Below are positions 16,146 to 24,366 of a stretch of DNA of 64,000 nt, one piece after another. Every line of letters begins with the position of its first letter. Positions within the stretch are counted from its first letter, which is position 1. The stretch covers positions 1 to 64,000 of the forward strand of contig WQSX01000009.1 of NCBI GenBank assembly GCA_009787625.1. Direction: 5' to 3'. Origin of the DNA: Oscillospiraceae bacterium (GTDB lineage Bacteria > Bacillota > Clostridia > Oscillospirales > Oscillospiraceae). The position numbers and the translations under genes were made by a program. Below the pieces are notes generated by a model. That model was not told where the DNA came from. It ran no database searches and worked only from the letters and a program-made list of their open reading frames with translations.

Positions 16146-16194
16146 CTATCCCTGCCGTTAGACCGGTGATCCGTCCGTCATACAGCAGGGATAG
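16146..16194 (+). terminator. Hairpin with 10-bp stem downstream of the S24 gene
   Basis: CTATCCCTGC (16146-16155) pairs with GCAGGGATAG (16185-16194) around a 29-nt loop that itself contains CGGTGATCCG. It is not followed by a strong T-run, so it may be a 3'-end structure rather than a classic terminator. Confidence 0.45.
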
Positions 16195-16380
16195 TAAATT
16201 TCCATATCAGGGATTCTGACTATAATATAGCACAATCAAAAGCAGAGTGTGTGTACAATAATTGAATTTACTTTTACGACAATCATAAGTTGTGTTAAGA
16301 ATGTATTACGTGAATGTTGCACAATAAATTATGCATTGCAATTGCAAGATATATGCACTATATCCAAAAAAAGCTCCAAA
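16195..16380. other. AT-rich spacer between convergent genes
   Basis: I see no gene or clear signal between the S24 gene hairpin and the stop of the phosphatase-like gene. Confidence 0.5.
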
Positions 16381-17064
16381 TTATTCACTTGTCAATTTCA
16401 AGATGAGTGCATCAATCTCACTTTGGCTCAGTAGCCTGCCGGGGTCATCTCCCCCACCTGCGGGAGCGTCGGGCAGAGCCACTACGGGCTGATAATCTTT
16501 AATTGATTGTGGGATATCATCGGTATCAAACTCAAACATTGCACAGTTGCCGGCTTCGATACTTGCCTCTTTGCCGTGTTCGGGCAGACCTTTAAAAAAC
16601 CAAAAGAGAATCTTAGATACATGTTCAGGCACAACGAGCAGCATGGTTTTTGTTCTAAAAATCTTAACCATGTTGTTCATATATGCAATAATGCGGTTTA
16701 CCGCATCTTTTACAGTTTCGCCGCCGGGAGTTTCGGCGTTATGAAACCAACTGCTGAGTGCAAACATATCTACCTCAGAGGCGGGTTTGCCTTCTATATC
16801 GCCAAACCGGCGCTCAGTGAGCTTCATGCCCTTGGTTATTTTTGCGTTATCAAGCCCCAGTCCCTCTGCTATGATTTCAGAAGTCTCCATAGTGCGGAGA
16901 TGCGGCGAAGAGAGAATCATGTCAATACCTTTGCCTTCCAGAGATTTTACAACATCTCCGGCTTGCACTTTACCTGCCTCATTGAGTGGTGGATCATTTG
17001 CGCCGATTATTATTCCCTGTACATCAAGGTCTGTTTGACCGTTAAGGACAACAAATGCTTTCAT
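16381..17064 (-). CDS. Histidine-phosphatase-like protein with altered active site and FliM-like C-terminal motif
   Basis: The 227-residue protein starts at ATG 17064 after AAGGGGGG. It follows the phosphoglycerate mutase/histidine phosphatase fold: VVLNGQTDLD at the N-terminus, ANDPPLNEAGKVQAGDV, ILSSPHLRTMETSEI and ERRFGDIEGK. The catalytic RHG signature is replaced by LNG (Asn8 where the phosphorylated His should be), and the second catalytic His region reads VVPEHVSK instead of VSHGG. I infer a pseudoenzyme or altered enzyme. After a Gly/Asp-rich linker the protein ends with LLSQSEIDALILKL (211-224), nearly identical to the FliM N-terminal peptide that binds phospho-CheY. Confidence 0.75.
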   Translation of the reverse strand: MKAFVVLNGQTDLDVQGIIIGANDPPLNEAGKVQAGDVVKSLEGKGIDMILSSPHLRTMETSEIIAEGLGLDNAKITKGMKLTERRFGDIEGKPASEVDMFALSSWFHNAETPGGETVKDAVNRIIAYMNNMVKIFRTKTMLLVVPEHVSKILFWFFKGLPEHGKEASIEAGNCAMFEFDTDDIPQSIKDYQPVVALPDAPAGGGDDPGRLLSQSEIDALILKLTSE

Positions 17065-17169
17065 CAGTACCCCCCTTGAGAAATTTGCCGATTAAGTCAA
17101 TTAATTTTTAATATTATACACAATATATGGACTAAAAACAACTAAATTGTTTATTATTTGCAAAATAGC

Positions 17170-17198
17170 TTGACATACTTTTTGTAGCATGTGATACT
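17170..17198 (+). promoter_or_regulatory. dut promoter, probable leaderless mRNA
   Basis: TTGACA (17170-17175), 17-bp spacer, GATACT (17193-17198). The predicted start falls on or next to the dut ATG at 17205, and no ribosome site exists between them. Confidence 0.65.
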
Positions 17199-17204
17199 AA
17201 TCGC

Positions 17205-17648
17205 ATGAATAAATTATCAGTTATGAAGCTCAGACATGCGGCAAATCTCCCGGAGCGCCAAACTTCGGGCAGTGTTGGCTATGATATTGTCGCATGTATT
17301 GACAAAGAGGTAATGATAGCACCCGGAGAAACTCAAAAAATCGGCTCAGGCATAGCGATTGCACTGGATGATGGATATGCGGCGTTCATCTATGCCCGAA
17401 GCGGCTTGGGGATCAATAAAGGCATAATTCCGGCAAATTGTGTAGGGATAATAGATTCAGACTATCGTGGGGAAATCATTGTTGGGCTTAAAAATAGCTC
17501 AAATGAACCATTTAAAGTAAATAATGGCGACCGCATAGCGCAGATGGTTATAACAAAATGCGAGACTCCTGAATTGGTTCTCTGCGAAACCCTTGAAGAA
17601 ACAAGCCGTAACACAGGCGGCTTTGGCTCCACAGGCTGGGGAAGCTAA
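17205..17648 (+). CDS. dut: dUTP diphosphatase
   Basis: dUTPase hydrolyses dUTP to dUMP and pyrophosphate, keeping uracil out of DNA. The 147-residue protein has all five trimeric dUTPase motifs: SVGYDIVA, ARSGLGINKG, GIIDSDYRGEI, GDRIAQMVI and the C-terminal RNTGGFGSTG arm. It is complete and of usual length. It is a single gene, apparently translated from a leaderless transcript, with a terminator 50 bp downstream. Confidence 0.93.
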   Translation: MNKLSVMKLRHAANLPERQTSGSVGYDIVACIDKEVMIAPGETQKIGSGIAIALDDGYAAFIYARSGLGINKGIIPANCVGIIDSDYRGEIIVGLKNSSNEPFKVNNGDRIAQMVITKCETPELVLCETLEETSRNTGGFGSTGWGS

Positions 17649-17699
17649 GTTTGTAACATAAAGCAATTATTGAGCCGCAGAATCCGGCTATACAAATAA

Positions 17700-17734
17700 A
17701 CGCAGTAATACAAGTAATGTTGCTGTGTTTTTTT
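17700..17734 (+). terminator. Rho-independent terminator after dut
   Basis: A 9-bp stem with two G-U pairs (17700-17708 with 17720-17728), an 11-nt loop and a run of six further T residues. Confidence 0.65.
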
Positions 17735-17874
17735 GTGCAGAAAAATATCGGTAACACTCAATCTTATAAATAGCTAATAAACGAACAGCGACGCTTAAAT
17801 TGTGGTGAATTTGTGTAAAATGTGACGCGAACAAATAGTAAATATTTAATTATTGCATTTTTCTATAAAAAGTG

Positions 17875-17904
17875 TTGAAAAAATATGTATGTTTGTGCTA
17901 ATAT
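17875..17904 (+). promoter_or_regulatory. Promoter of the PTS operon
   Basis: TTGAAA (17875-17880), 18-bp spacer, TAATAT (17899-17904), 41 bp upstream of the crr start codon. I see no anti-terminator hairpin of the LicT/GlcT type in the leader. Between the dut terminator and this promoter nothing else is recognised. Confidence 0.55.
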
Positions 17905-17945
17905 GTGGAATATGAATAGACAATTATATTCTCAGGGGGCACATT

Positions 17946-18428
17946 ATGTTATTTGGTAGAAAAAGGCGCACAGCAATATTTTCTCCCACAGCCGGCAAAC
18001 TGATACCAATGAGCCGAGTTAATGACCCGACCTTCAGCGAAGAAATACTCGGAAAAGGCTTTGCGATTTGTCCCTCTGAGGGGAAAATTGTTTCGCCGGT
18101 CAATGGCATTATTGAGCAGGTTTTTAGGACGTGTCACGCAATATCTCTGGTCTCCGATGACGGAGCGGAGATATTAATACACGTGGGGCTAAATACAATA
18201 GAGTTAAAAGGGGAGTTCTTCAAGCCGCATTGCAGTGAAGGTGATATTGTCTTGCCCGGAGATTTAATTTTGGAGTTTGACCTAAAAAGTATCTCCGATG
18301 CCGGATACGACATTACCACACCCGTTGTTATATGCAACAGCAACGAGTTTGAGGGTTTTACCGAGCAAATTGAGCGAACTGTTTCAATCGGCGACGAAAT
18401 CTTGTCTTTAAAGAGGAATACGCGTTGA
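17946..18428 (+). CDS. crr: PTS glucose-family EIIA component
   Basis: EIIA-Glc receives phosphate from HPr and passes it to the EIIB domain of the transporter. The 160-residue protein has the expected SPTAGKLIPMSRVNDPTF start, CHAISLVSDDGAEILIHVGL with His64 and the phosphorylated His79, and the IELKGEFF motif. AGGGGGCACATT precedes ATG 17946. As the EIICB protein encoded downstream lacks an A domain, this stand-alone EIIA probably serves it. It is the first gene of a run with ptsI, ptsH, EIICB and nagA. Confidence 0.92.
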   Translation: MLFGRKRRTAIFSPTAGKLIPMSRVNDPTFSEEILGKGFAICPSEGKIVSPVNGIIEQVFRTCHAISLVSDDGAEILIHVGLNTIELKGEFFKPHCSEGDIVLPGDLILEFDLKSISDAGYDITTPVVICNSNEFEGFTEQIERTVSIGDEILSLKRNTR

Positions 18429-18485
18429 CAAAACATCCGACCCTGTGGGTGTTTTGAAAAGTGGAGAAAACAGGAGGGCGGCGAA

Positions 18486-20102
18486 GTGACGAGATATCAT
18501 GGTAAATGCGTTTTCTCCGGAGTTGCAAAGGGGCAAATTAAAGTCATCGAAAATGCGATGGCATCGGCGATGCAGGTTCGTGCGGAAAATGCAAAAGCCG
18601 AGTGGCAACTCTTGATAAATGCAAAAGCTGAAGCAGACAAACAGCTCAGGGAACTTTTTGCGAAAACCAAACAGGAGGTGGGTGAAGAGCTTGCAAACAT
18701 AATAGATGTGCAACGTCTTATGCTCATTGATGGAGATTTAAACGACTGCATAGAGGCACTTATTAAAGATGAATCTCTCACAGCGACGGAAGCGGTGAGA
18801 AGAGCGGGAAAAGAGTTTTCGGAAATTTTTACAGCACTCGGCGACCCATACATGAAAGCGCGCTCTGCTGACGTGATTGATGTCACCAATAGACTTCTGG
18901 CACAGCTCTCGGGTATTGGCGATTTACATGAGCTTTTCAGTAACACAATAATTGTCGCAGAGGATTTAATGCCAAGTCAGACGCTCACACTCGACAGAGC
19001 AAAGATTTCCGCATTTGTTCTGCGCAAAGGCTCATCAAATTCACACACAGCCATTTTGGCGAGAAGTTTGGGCATTCCCTGCTTGGCACATTCGGACATA
19101 CCTATAGACAAAGCCCTTGAAGGCAAAGCCGCGATAGTCGACAGCGAAGAAGGCATTTTATACGTGGAGCCGGACGAAATCAGCTCTTTTGAAGCGGATA
19201 AAAAAATAGAGCGGATAAACTTAGAAAAAAAGTCGCTCGAAGAAATGTGCGACAAGGAGACTATCACAAAGAGCGGCAAAAAAATTGCACTTTATGCAAA
19301 CATCGGTGAAGCTGATGATATCCCGGCAGTTTTGAGAAATGGCGCAGAGGGGATAGGACTTTTTCGCAGTGAGTTTTTATATCTCTGTAAAAACAATTAC
19401 CCCACAGAAAATGAACTTTTTAGAGCCTATCGCAAAGCTTTAGAAGCTATGGATGGCAAGCATGTCATAGCCAGAACACTGGATATCGGCGCAGACAAAA
19501 CAGCAAATTATTTTAACCTTGAAAGCGAAGAAAATCCCGCACTGGGTCTGCGCGGAATCAGAGTATGTATAGAAAACGAGCAAGTTTTTCGTACACAACT
19601 CAGAGCGATTTACAGAGCCTCCGCCTATGGAAACATAGCCATAATGTTCCCGATGATTAGCTCAGTGTGGGAAGTTGAGTATTGCAAAGAGCAGGTGGCA
19701 AAAGTTCAAGCTGAGCTTAAAAATGAGGGCATAGAAGCAGGCGAGGTGAAACTCGGAATTATGATTGAAACTCCCGCCGCCGCGATGATTTCAGACAGTC
19801 TTGCAAAGGAAGTGGACTTTTTCAGCGTCGGTACTAACGATTTAACACAGTACACACTCGCGGTAGACAGGCAAAGCAGCAAAATTGACCGATTTTACGA
19901 CCCGCACCACCCCGCAATACTAAAAATGTTAGCGATTATAGCTGAAAACGCAAGTAGAAACGGCATATGGGCGGGCATATGCGGCGAACTTGCCGCAGAC
20001 CCAAAACTCACAAAAACATTCATAGACATGGGCTACAAAGAGTTGTCAGTGTCACCAAGCTATATCCCCGGACTAAGGAAACTAATTCGAGAAATGGCGT
20101 AG
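18486..20102 (+). CDS. ptsI: Phosphoenolpyruvate-protein phosphotransferase (PTS enzyme I)
   Basis: Enzyme I takes phosphate from PEP and gives it to HPr. GTG 18486 follows AGGAGGGCGGCGAA. The 538-residue protein has the phosphorylated His in GSSNSHTAILARSLGIP (His187), GAEGIGLFRSEFLY, ALGLRGIRVC, MIETPAAAMIS and the PEP-site SVGTNDLTQYTLAVDR. It is slightly shorter than the usual 570-575 residues, with the loss spread over the N-terminal domain and the C-terminus, and no key motif is missing. ptsH follows after 9 bp. Confidence 0.95.
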   Translation: MTRYHGKCVFSGVAKGQIKVIENAMASAMQVRAENAKAEWQLLINAKAEADKQLRELFAKTKQEVGEELANIIDVQRLMLIDGDLNDCIEALIKDESLTATEAVRRAGKEFSEIFTALGDPYMKARSADVIDVTNRLLAQLSGIGDLHELFSNTIIVAEDLMPSQTLTLDRAKISAFVLRKGSSNSHTAILARSLGIPCLAHSDIPIDKALEGKAAIVDSEEGILYVEPDEISSFEADKKIERINLEKKSLEEMCDKETITKSGKKIALYANIGEADDIPAVLRNGAEGIGLFRSEFLYLCKNNYPTENELFRAYRKALEAMDGKHVIARTLDIGADKTANYFNLESEENPALGLRGIRVCIENEQVFRTQLRAIYRASAYGNIAIMFPMISSVWEVEYCKEQVAKVQAELKNEGIEAGEVKLGIMIETPAAAMISDSLAKEVDFFSVGTNDLTQYTLAVDRQSSKIDRFYDPHHPAILKMLAIIAENASRNGIWAGICGELAADPKLTKTFIDMGYKELSVSPSYIPGLRKLIREMA

Positions 20103-20111
20103 GAGAACACC

Positions 20112-20369
20112 ATGACAACAATCAAACACATAATAGCAGACGAACTCGGCATACATGCTCGGCCGGCGGGACAACTCGTCAAGGCGGCAGGTGCGTTTAA
20201 GTGCGAAATTAAGCTTGGAACACCGGAGAAGATGGTGGATGCAAAACGCATTATGGGGGTAATGCGTCTTGCTCTAAAGCAGGGAGACACGCTAACTATG
20301 ACATTTGACGGTGAGGACGAAAAAGAAGCGGCAGACGAACTGGAAAGATTTTTAAAAGAAAACCTTTAG
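20112..20369 (+). CDS. ptsH: Phosphocarrier HPr-like protein lacking the regulatory serine
   Basis: HPr shuttles phosphate from enzyme I to EIIA proteins. The 85-residue protein has the active His15 in LGIHARPAGQ. In Firmicutes HPr the region NAKSIMGVM carries Ser46, the target of HPr kinase; here it reads DAKRIMGVM with Arg45 at that position. Transport function should be intact, but the Ser-phosphorylated form that works with CcpA in catabolite repression cannot form on this protein. A second, conventional HPr may exist elsewhere. It lies between ptsI and the EIICB gene. Confidence 0.92.
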   Translation: MTTIKHIIADELGIHARPAGQLVKAAGAFKCEIKLGTPEKMVDAKRIMGVMRLALKQGDTLTMTFDGEDEKEAADELERFLKENL

Positions 20370-20404
20370 CGGTCGTGTATACCTACATTGTTTCGGAAAC
20401 GACA

Positions 20405-20431
20405 CGTCACACAAACTGCCACAGTGTGATG
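20405..20431 (+). other. Intercistronic hairpin between ptsH and EIICB
   Basis: CGTCACAC (20405-20412) pairs with GTGTGATG (20424-20431) with one G-U pair and an 11-nt loop. No T-run follows, so it is more likely an RNA processing or stability structure than a terminator. Confidence 0.4.
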
Positions 20432-20489
20432 TGCTAATTATAGACGAAGTCAAAATGAAGAAACAAAAATGAAGGGAGATACAAATATT

Positions 20490-21938
20490 ATGATGAAATC
20501 ATTGCAAAGACTCGGCAGGTCCCTCATGTTGCCTGTTGCAGTTATGCCTGCAGCCGCAATCCTTATGGGCATCGGGTATGCTATTGACCATCAAGGTTGG
20601 GGCGGAGAAAATGCGTTTGCAGCGTTCCTTATCACGGCGGGTGCCGCAATAATTGACAATATTCCATTATTATTTGCGGTAGGCATAGCCTTTGGTCTGA
20701 GTAAAGACCAAAACGGAGCTGCAGGCCTTGCAGGTCTTGTGGCATTTCTCACAGTGACCAGTTTGCTCAGCCCCGGCGCAGTTGCAAACATCGGATTTCT
20801 CGGAGAACTATCTGATATTCAAAGAGCTGCATTTGGCAGGGTCAACAACGCGTTCATTGGCATATTGTCCGGTGTTATAGCTTCCTACGTGTACAATAGG
20901 TTTCATAAGACTGAGCTGCCAAGCTTTCTCGCTTTCTTCAGTGGCAGACGCTCCGTACCTATAATAGTATCAGGTATTATGTGTGCGGTTGCAATTGTTC
21001 TCATGTTCATATGGCCGCTACTCTTCGGAGGACTTGTTGCATTTGGTGAATTCATTGCGGGACTTGGCGCATTTGGCGCAGGACTCTACGGGTTCTTTAA
21101 CCGTCTGCTGATTCCAATTGGACTTCATCACGCACTAAACGCTGTTTTCTGGTTTGACCTTGTAGGTATCAATGACTTGGGCAACTGGTTTGGTGCGGGA
21201 GAAGGTGTAGTAGGCACAACAGGAATGTATATGGCGGGATTTTTCCCCGTAATGATGTTCGGACTTCCCGGTGCATGTCTTGCGATGTGGAGAATGGCAA
21301 AAGACAAAAACAAAAAAATCGTTTTAGGACTTATGATGGCAGCCGCCTTTACATCATTTTTCACAGGAGTAACCGAACCTGTTGAATTTGCATTCATGTT
21401 CGTAGCTCCTCTGCTCTACGTTGTGCACGCCGTCCTCACAGGTATTTCAATGATTATTACGGCATCTTTTTCATGGTTTGCAGGATTCGGATTCAGTGCA
21501 GGTGCTATCGACTTTATCCTGAGTATCTTTAATCCTCACTCAATGAACTGGTGGATGCTACTTTTACTGGGTGTCGCCTACTTCTTTGTATACTTCTTCG
21601 TTTTCACAGGTCTCATCAAAGTGTTTGACCTCAAAACCCCCGGCCGTGAAGAAGACACGGAAGAAGCAGATGCGGACGCAGTACTCGAAACCGGCGACTA
21701 CGGAGCTGTGGCTAAGACCGTAATCGAAGGCCTCGGCGGCAAAAGCAACGTAGTTTCACACGAATACTGTGCAACTCGTATAAGGGCAGAGGTCAAAGAT
21801 TACTTGCTCGTCGATGAAAAGGTAATCAAATCAGCGGGCATAGCAGGAGTTGTACGCCCAAGCAAAACATCTGTTCAAGTCATCGTTGGCACAAAAGTAC
21901 AGTTTGTAGCCGACGCAATGGACGAACAGCTGAAGTAA
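20490..21938 (+). CDS. nagE: PTS EIICB transporter, glucose/N-acetylglucosamine type
   Basis: This membrane permease imports and phosphorylates a hexose or amino sugar. ATG 20490 is preferred: AAGGGA lies upstream and family members start MMKxLQRLGRSLMLPVAV. The 483-residue protein has about ten hydrophobic helices, the EIIC sugar-site region RLLIPIGLHHALNAVFWF, FFTGVTEPVEFAFMF, and a C-terminal EIIB domain with the phosphorylated Cys427 in HEYCATRIR. No EIIA is fused. nagA downstream makes N-acetylglucosamine the likely substrate; glucose cannot be excluded from sequence. Confidence 0.88.
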   Translation: MMKSLQRLGRSLMLPVAVMPAAAILMGIGYAIDHQGWGGENAFAAFLITAGAAIIDNIPLLFAVGIAFGLSKDQNGAAGLAGLVAFLTVTSLLSPGAVANIGFLGELSDIQRAAFGRVNNAFIGILSGVIASYVYNRFHKTELPSFLAFFSGRRSVPIIVSGIMCAVAIVLMFIWPLLFGGLVAFGEFIAGLGAFGAGLYGFFNRLLIPIGLHHALNAVFWFDLVGINDLGNWFGAGEGVVGTTGMYMAGFFPVMMFGLPGACLAMWRMAKDKNKKIVLGLMMAAAFTSFFTGVTEPVEFAFMFVAPLLYVVHAVLTGISMIITASFSWFAGFGFSAGAIDFILSIFNPHSMNWWMLLLLGVAYFFVYFFVFTGLIKVFDLKTPGREEDTEEADADAVLETGDYGAVAKTVIEGLGGKSNVVSHEYCATRIRAEVKDYLLVDEKVIKSAGIAGVVRPSKTSVQVIVGTKVQFVADAMDEQLK

Positions 21939-21961
21939 GTTATTTTTGCAAAACTAAAAAG

Positions 21962-21994
21962 CAGGGCGAATTGAGGCAGCAATTCGCCCTGTTT
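21962..21994 (+). terminator. Terminator-like hairpin after EIICB
   Basis: Perfect 11-bp stem CAGGGCGAATT (21962-21972) with AATTCGCCCTG (21981-21991), preceded by an A-run and followed by TTTG. It is weak as a terminator because of the short T-tract. Confidence 0.6.
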
Positions 21995-22004
21995 GAAACC
22001 CCAC

Positions 22005-22132
22005 GTCATTCTGCGCGAAGTCGCAGAATCCGGTATATAAGCACTTAAACGCTCGTCATTGCGGGCTCGACCCGCAATCCCCCACAAATATGCTCATTAT
22101 CCATGGGATTGCGGCTCAGAGGCCGCAATGAC
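22005..22132. repeat. Composite REP element (three palindromes), copy 1
   Basis: Three hairpins in fixed order: type 1 at 22005-22031 (GTCATTCTGCGCG...), type 2 at 22055-22080 (GTCATTGCGGGC...), and an inverted type 2 at 22106-22132. The linker before the last contains ATGCTCATTAT. The same three-part layout and linker occur at 53888-54007, so this is a mobile or amplified intergenic element of about 120-130 bp. Confidence 0.8.
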
Positions 22133-22181
22133 GCGGTATATGTGAACAGTGCAGAATATATTATGCTAGCTAAAAAAAGTT

Positions 22182-22209
22182 TTGCAAACGGCAGATTATC
22201 TGATAAACT
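22182..22209 (+). promoter_or_regulatory. Possible promoter of nagA
   Basis: TTGCAA (22182-22187), 16-bp spacer, TAAACT (22204-22209), 40 bp before ATG 22250. It would give nagA, the GT2 gene and cca their own transcript. Confidence 0.4.
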
Positions 22210-22249
22210 ATAGGGAGATAAGTAAGTGAAAAAGTCGGGAGGCAACAAT

Positions 22250-23383
22250 ATGATAATAAGAAATGCAAACATTTTTACAGAAAATTGTACATTTCAAAAA
22301 GGTGATATAACAATTGAGGGCGAATTTATCACAGAAAACTCCGCCAATAGCGCAGGTGACGGCGAGCAAGTCATCGACGCCGAGGGGTTAATTGCAATCC
22401 CGGGGCTTGTAGATGTCCATTTGCATGGTTGCATGGGTTTTGATTTTTCTGATGCAGACGAAGAAGGACTTAAAGAAATGCTGCGCTTTGAGGCGTTAAA
22501 CGGCATAACTTCAGTTTGTGCGACAACGCTCACGCTTCCTGAGAAGCAGCTTTCGGCGGCGTGTAAAAGAATTTCAGAATTTTCGGATGAAAAAGGTGCC
22601 GCAGTTGTGGGCATACACCTCGAAGGCCCGTTTTTGTCATACAACAAAAGGGGCGCGCAAAATCCTGACTATTTGCGTTTACCCGAAGTGGAGATGATTG
22701 AAAGGCTTCAAAAAGATGCAAACGGGCTTGTAAAACTAATAGCAATAGCACCGGAGCTTGACGGGGCATTAGACGTTATAGCCAAGCTGAGCGGAAAGGG
22801 AATCAGAGTCTCGCTTGCACACACCGAAGCGAACTACGACCTTGCTACAAAAGCATTTGAAAGCGGAGCGAGGCAAGTAACACACCTATACAACGGAATG
22901 CCGCCGTTTCAGCACAGAGAACCGGGAGTTATTGGCGCGGCAAGAGATTTTGATGAATGCACTCCTGAGTTAATATGCGATAATGTCCATCTCCACGCAA
23001 GTGTCGTGAGGGCGAGCTTTGCGATGTTCGGAGATGATAGAATAATCATGGTGAGCGATACCATGATGGCAACGGGCAAAGCAGACGGCATATGGGATCT
23101 CGGTGGGCTTAAAGTTGAAGTCAAAGGAAGTCTGGCAACTTTAGTTGACGGGAATTCAATCGCAGGTTCGGCTACGCACCTCATGGGATGCCTTAAAACT
23201 GCTGTGAAGCAAATGAACATACCACTCGAAAGTGCTATAAAATGCTGTACGAAAAATCCCGCAAAGGCGATAGGCGTATTCGACAAGTGGGGGAGTATAA
23301 CACCCGGGAAATATGCAGACGTAGTTCTACTTGATAGCGACCTTAACATCAAAAAAGTAGTTTTGAGAGGAAAAATGCTGTGA
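22250..23383 (+). CDS. nagA: N-acetylglucosamine-6-phosphate deacetylase
   Basis: NagA converts GlcNAc-6-phosphate to glucosamine-6-phosphate plus acetate. ATG 22250 is chosen because GGGAGG lies at 22237-22242; an in-frame GTG upstream would bury it. The 377-residue amidohydrolase has GLVDVHLHGCMGFDF (metal-site HxH), GIHLEGPFLS, SLAHTEANY, VTHLYNGMPPFQHREPG, DNVHLH and VSDTMMATG with the catalytic Asp. It links the upstream PTS to amino-sugar use; no glucosamine-6-phosphate deaminase (nagB) is in the window. The next gene overlaps its stop by 4 bp. Confidence 0.94.
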   Translation: MIIRNANIFTENCTFQKGDITIEGEFITENSANSAGDGEQVIDAEGLIAIPGLVDVHLHGCMGFDFSDADEEGLKEMLRFEALNGITSVCATTLTLPEKQLSAACKRISEFSDEKGAAVVGIHLEGPFLSYNKRGAQNPDYLRLPEVEMIERLQKDANGLVKLIAIAPELDGALDVIAKLSGKGIRVSLAHTEANYDLATKAFESGARQVTHLYNGMPPFQHREPGVIGAARDFDECTPELICDNVHLHASVVRASFAMFGDDRIIMVSDTMMATGKADGIWDLGGLKVEVKGSLATLVDGNSIAGSATHLMGCLKTAVKQMNIPLESAIKCCTKNPAKAIGVFDKWGSITPGKYADVVLLDSDLNIKKVVLRGKML

Positions 23384-24366
23384 AAACAAGACTCGCCCCG
23401 ACATATTCCGTAGTAGTTCCCGCTTTTAATGAGCAGGAAGTAATAGCCGAGACCTACAAAAGACTCACTAAAGTTATGACCGATATGGCAGAGCCATACG
23501 AGATCATATTTGTAAACGACGGCAGCCGCGACAACACGGCACAGCTAATTGCCGAGTTTTGCAGTAGTGACTCTTCTGTCAGGCTCATAAATTTTTCTCG
23601 GAACTTCGGGCATATGGCGGCCATTTCGGCAGGCATGGAGCATTCGCGCGGTTTGGCTATCTTTGTAATTGATGCAGACTTGCAAGACCCGCCTGAACTA
23701 TTTCCTAAGCTCGCGGAAAAGTGGCGTGAGGGCTATCATGTGGCATACGGAAAGCGCACAAAACGCAAAGGAGAATCAATCTTTAAGCGCCTGAGTGCGA
23801 GGTTTTTCTATAGATTTATAAGAAGTATGACATCGGTGGATTTGCCGCCCGACACGGGCGAATTCAGGCTCATAGACAGAAAAGTGTGCGATGCGATAAA
23901 CAAGCTCCCCGAAAAGAGCAGGTATATCAGAGGTCTCGTAAGTTGGGTTGGGTTTAAGCAGGTGGCAGTTGAATACGTGCGTGAAGAGCGCTTTGCGGGA
24001 GTGACTAAGTATCCGCTACGAAAAATGATAAGTTTTGCAATGGACGCCATAACATCATTTTCGCACAAGCCGCTAAAACTAGCAACACTGGTTGGATTTC
24101 TCATATCCGTGCTAAGTTTTGTGTATATGTTGTACGTATTTTACCAAGTGTTTTTCACAGACCAAACCATCACAGGCTGGGCATCAACAGTGGCAATTAT
24201 CCTGTTCACCCAAGGCATAGTGCTTATGCTACTTGGGCTAATGGGAGAGTACATAGGCAGAATATACACAGAACTACAAAACCGCCCACTTTACATAGTT
24301 CAAGAGATTATAGAAAAAGAAGAAAACGAGCAGGCGGATGATAGAAACAATAAACCTACCAAATAA
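23380..24366 (+). CDS. GT2 glycosyltransferase with two C-terminal membrane helices (GtrB/CsbB/DPM-like)
   Basis: Such enzymes transfer a sugar from a nucleotide sugar to polyprenyl phosphate at the membrane. GTG 23380 overlaps the nagA stop as GTGA. The 328-residue protein begins SVVVPAFNEQEVI, has IIFVNDGSRDNT, the DxD-type metal site VIDADLQDPPEL, and FAGVTKYPLRKM, which all fit the polyprenyl-phosphate sugar transferase group. Two helices lie near residues 235-257 and 268-290. The start of cca lies inside its 3' end. The donor sugar is unknown. Confidence 0.88.
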   Translation: MKTRLAPTYSVVVPAFNEQEVIAETYKRLTKVMTDMAEPYEIIFVNDGSRDNTAQLIAEFCSSDSSVRLINFSRNFGHMAAISAGMEHSRGLAIFVIDADLQDPPELFPKLAEKWREGYHVAYGKRTKRKGESIFKRLSARFFYRFIRSMTSVDLPPDTGEFRLIDRKVCDAINKLPEKSRYIRGLVSWVGFKQVAVEYVREERFAGVTKYPLRKMISFAMDAITSFSHKPLKLATLVGFLISVLSFVYMLYVFYQVFFTDQTITGWASTVAIILFTQGIVLMLLGLMGEYIGRIYTELQNRPLYIVQEIIEKEENEQADDRNNKPTK

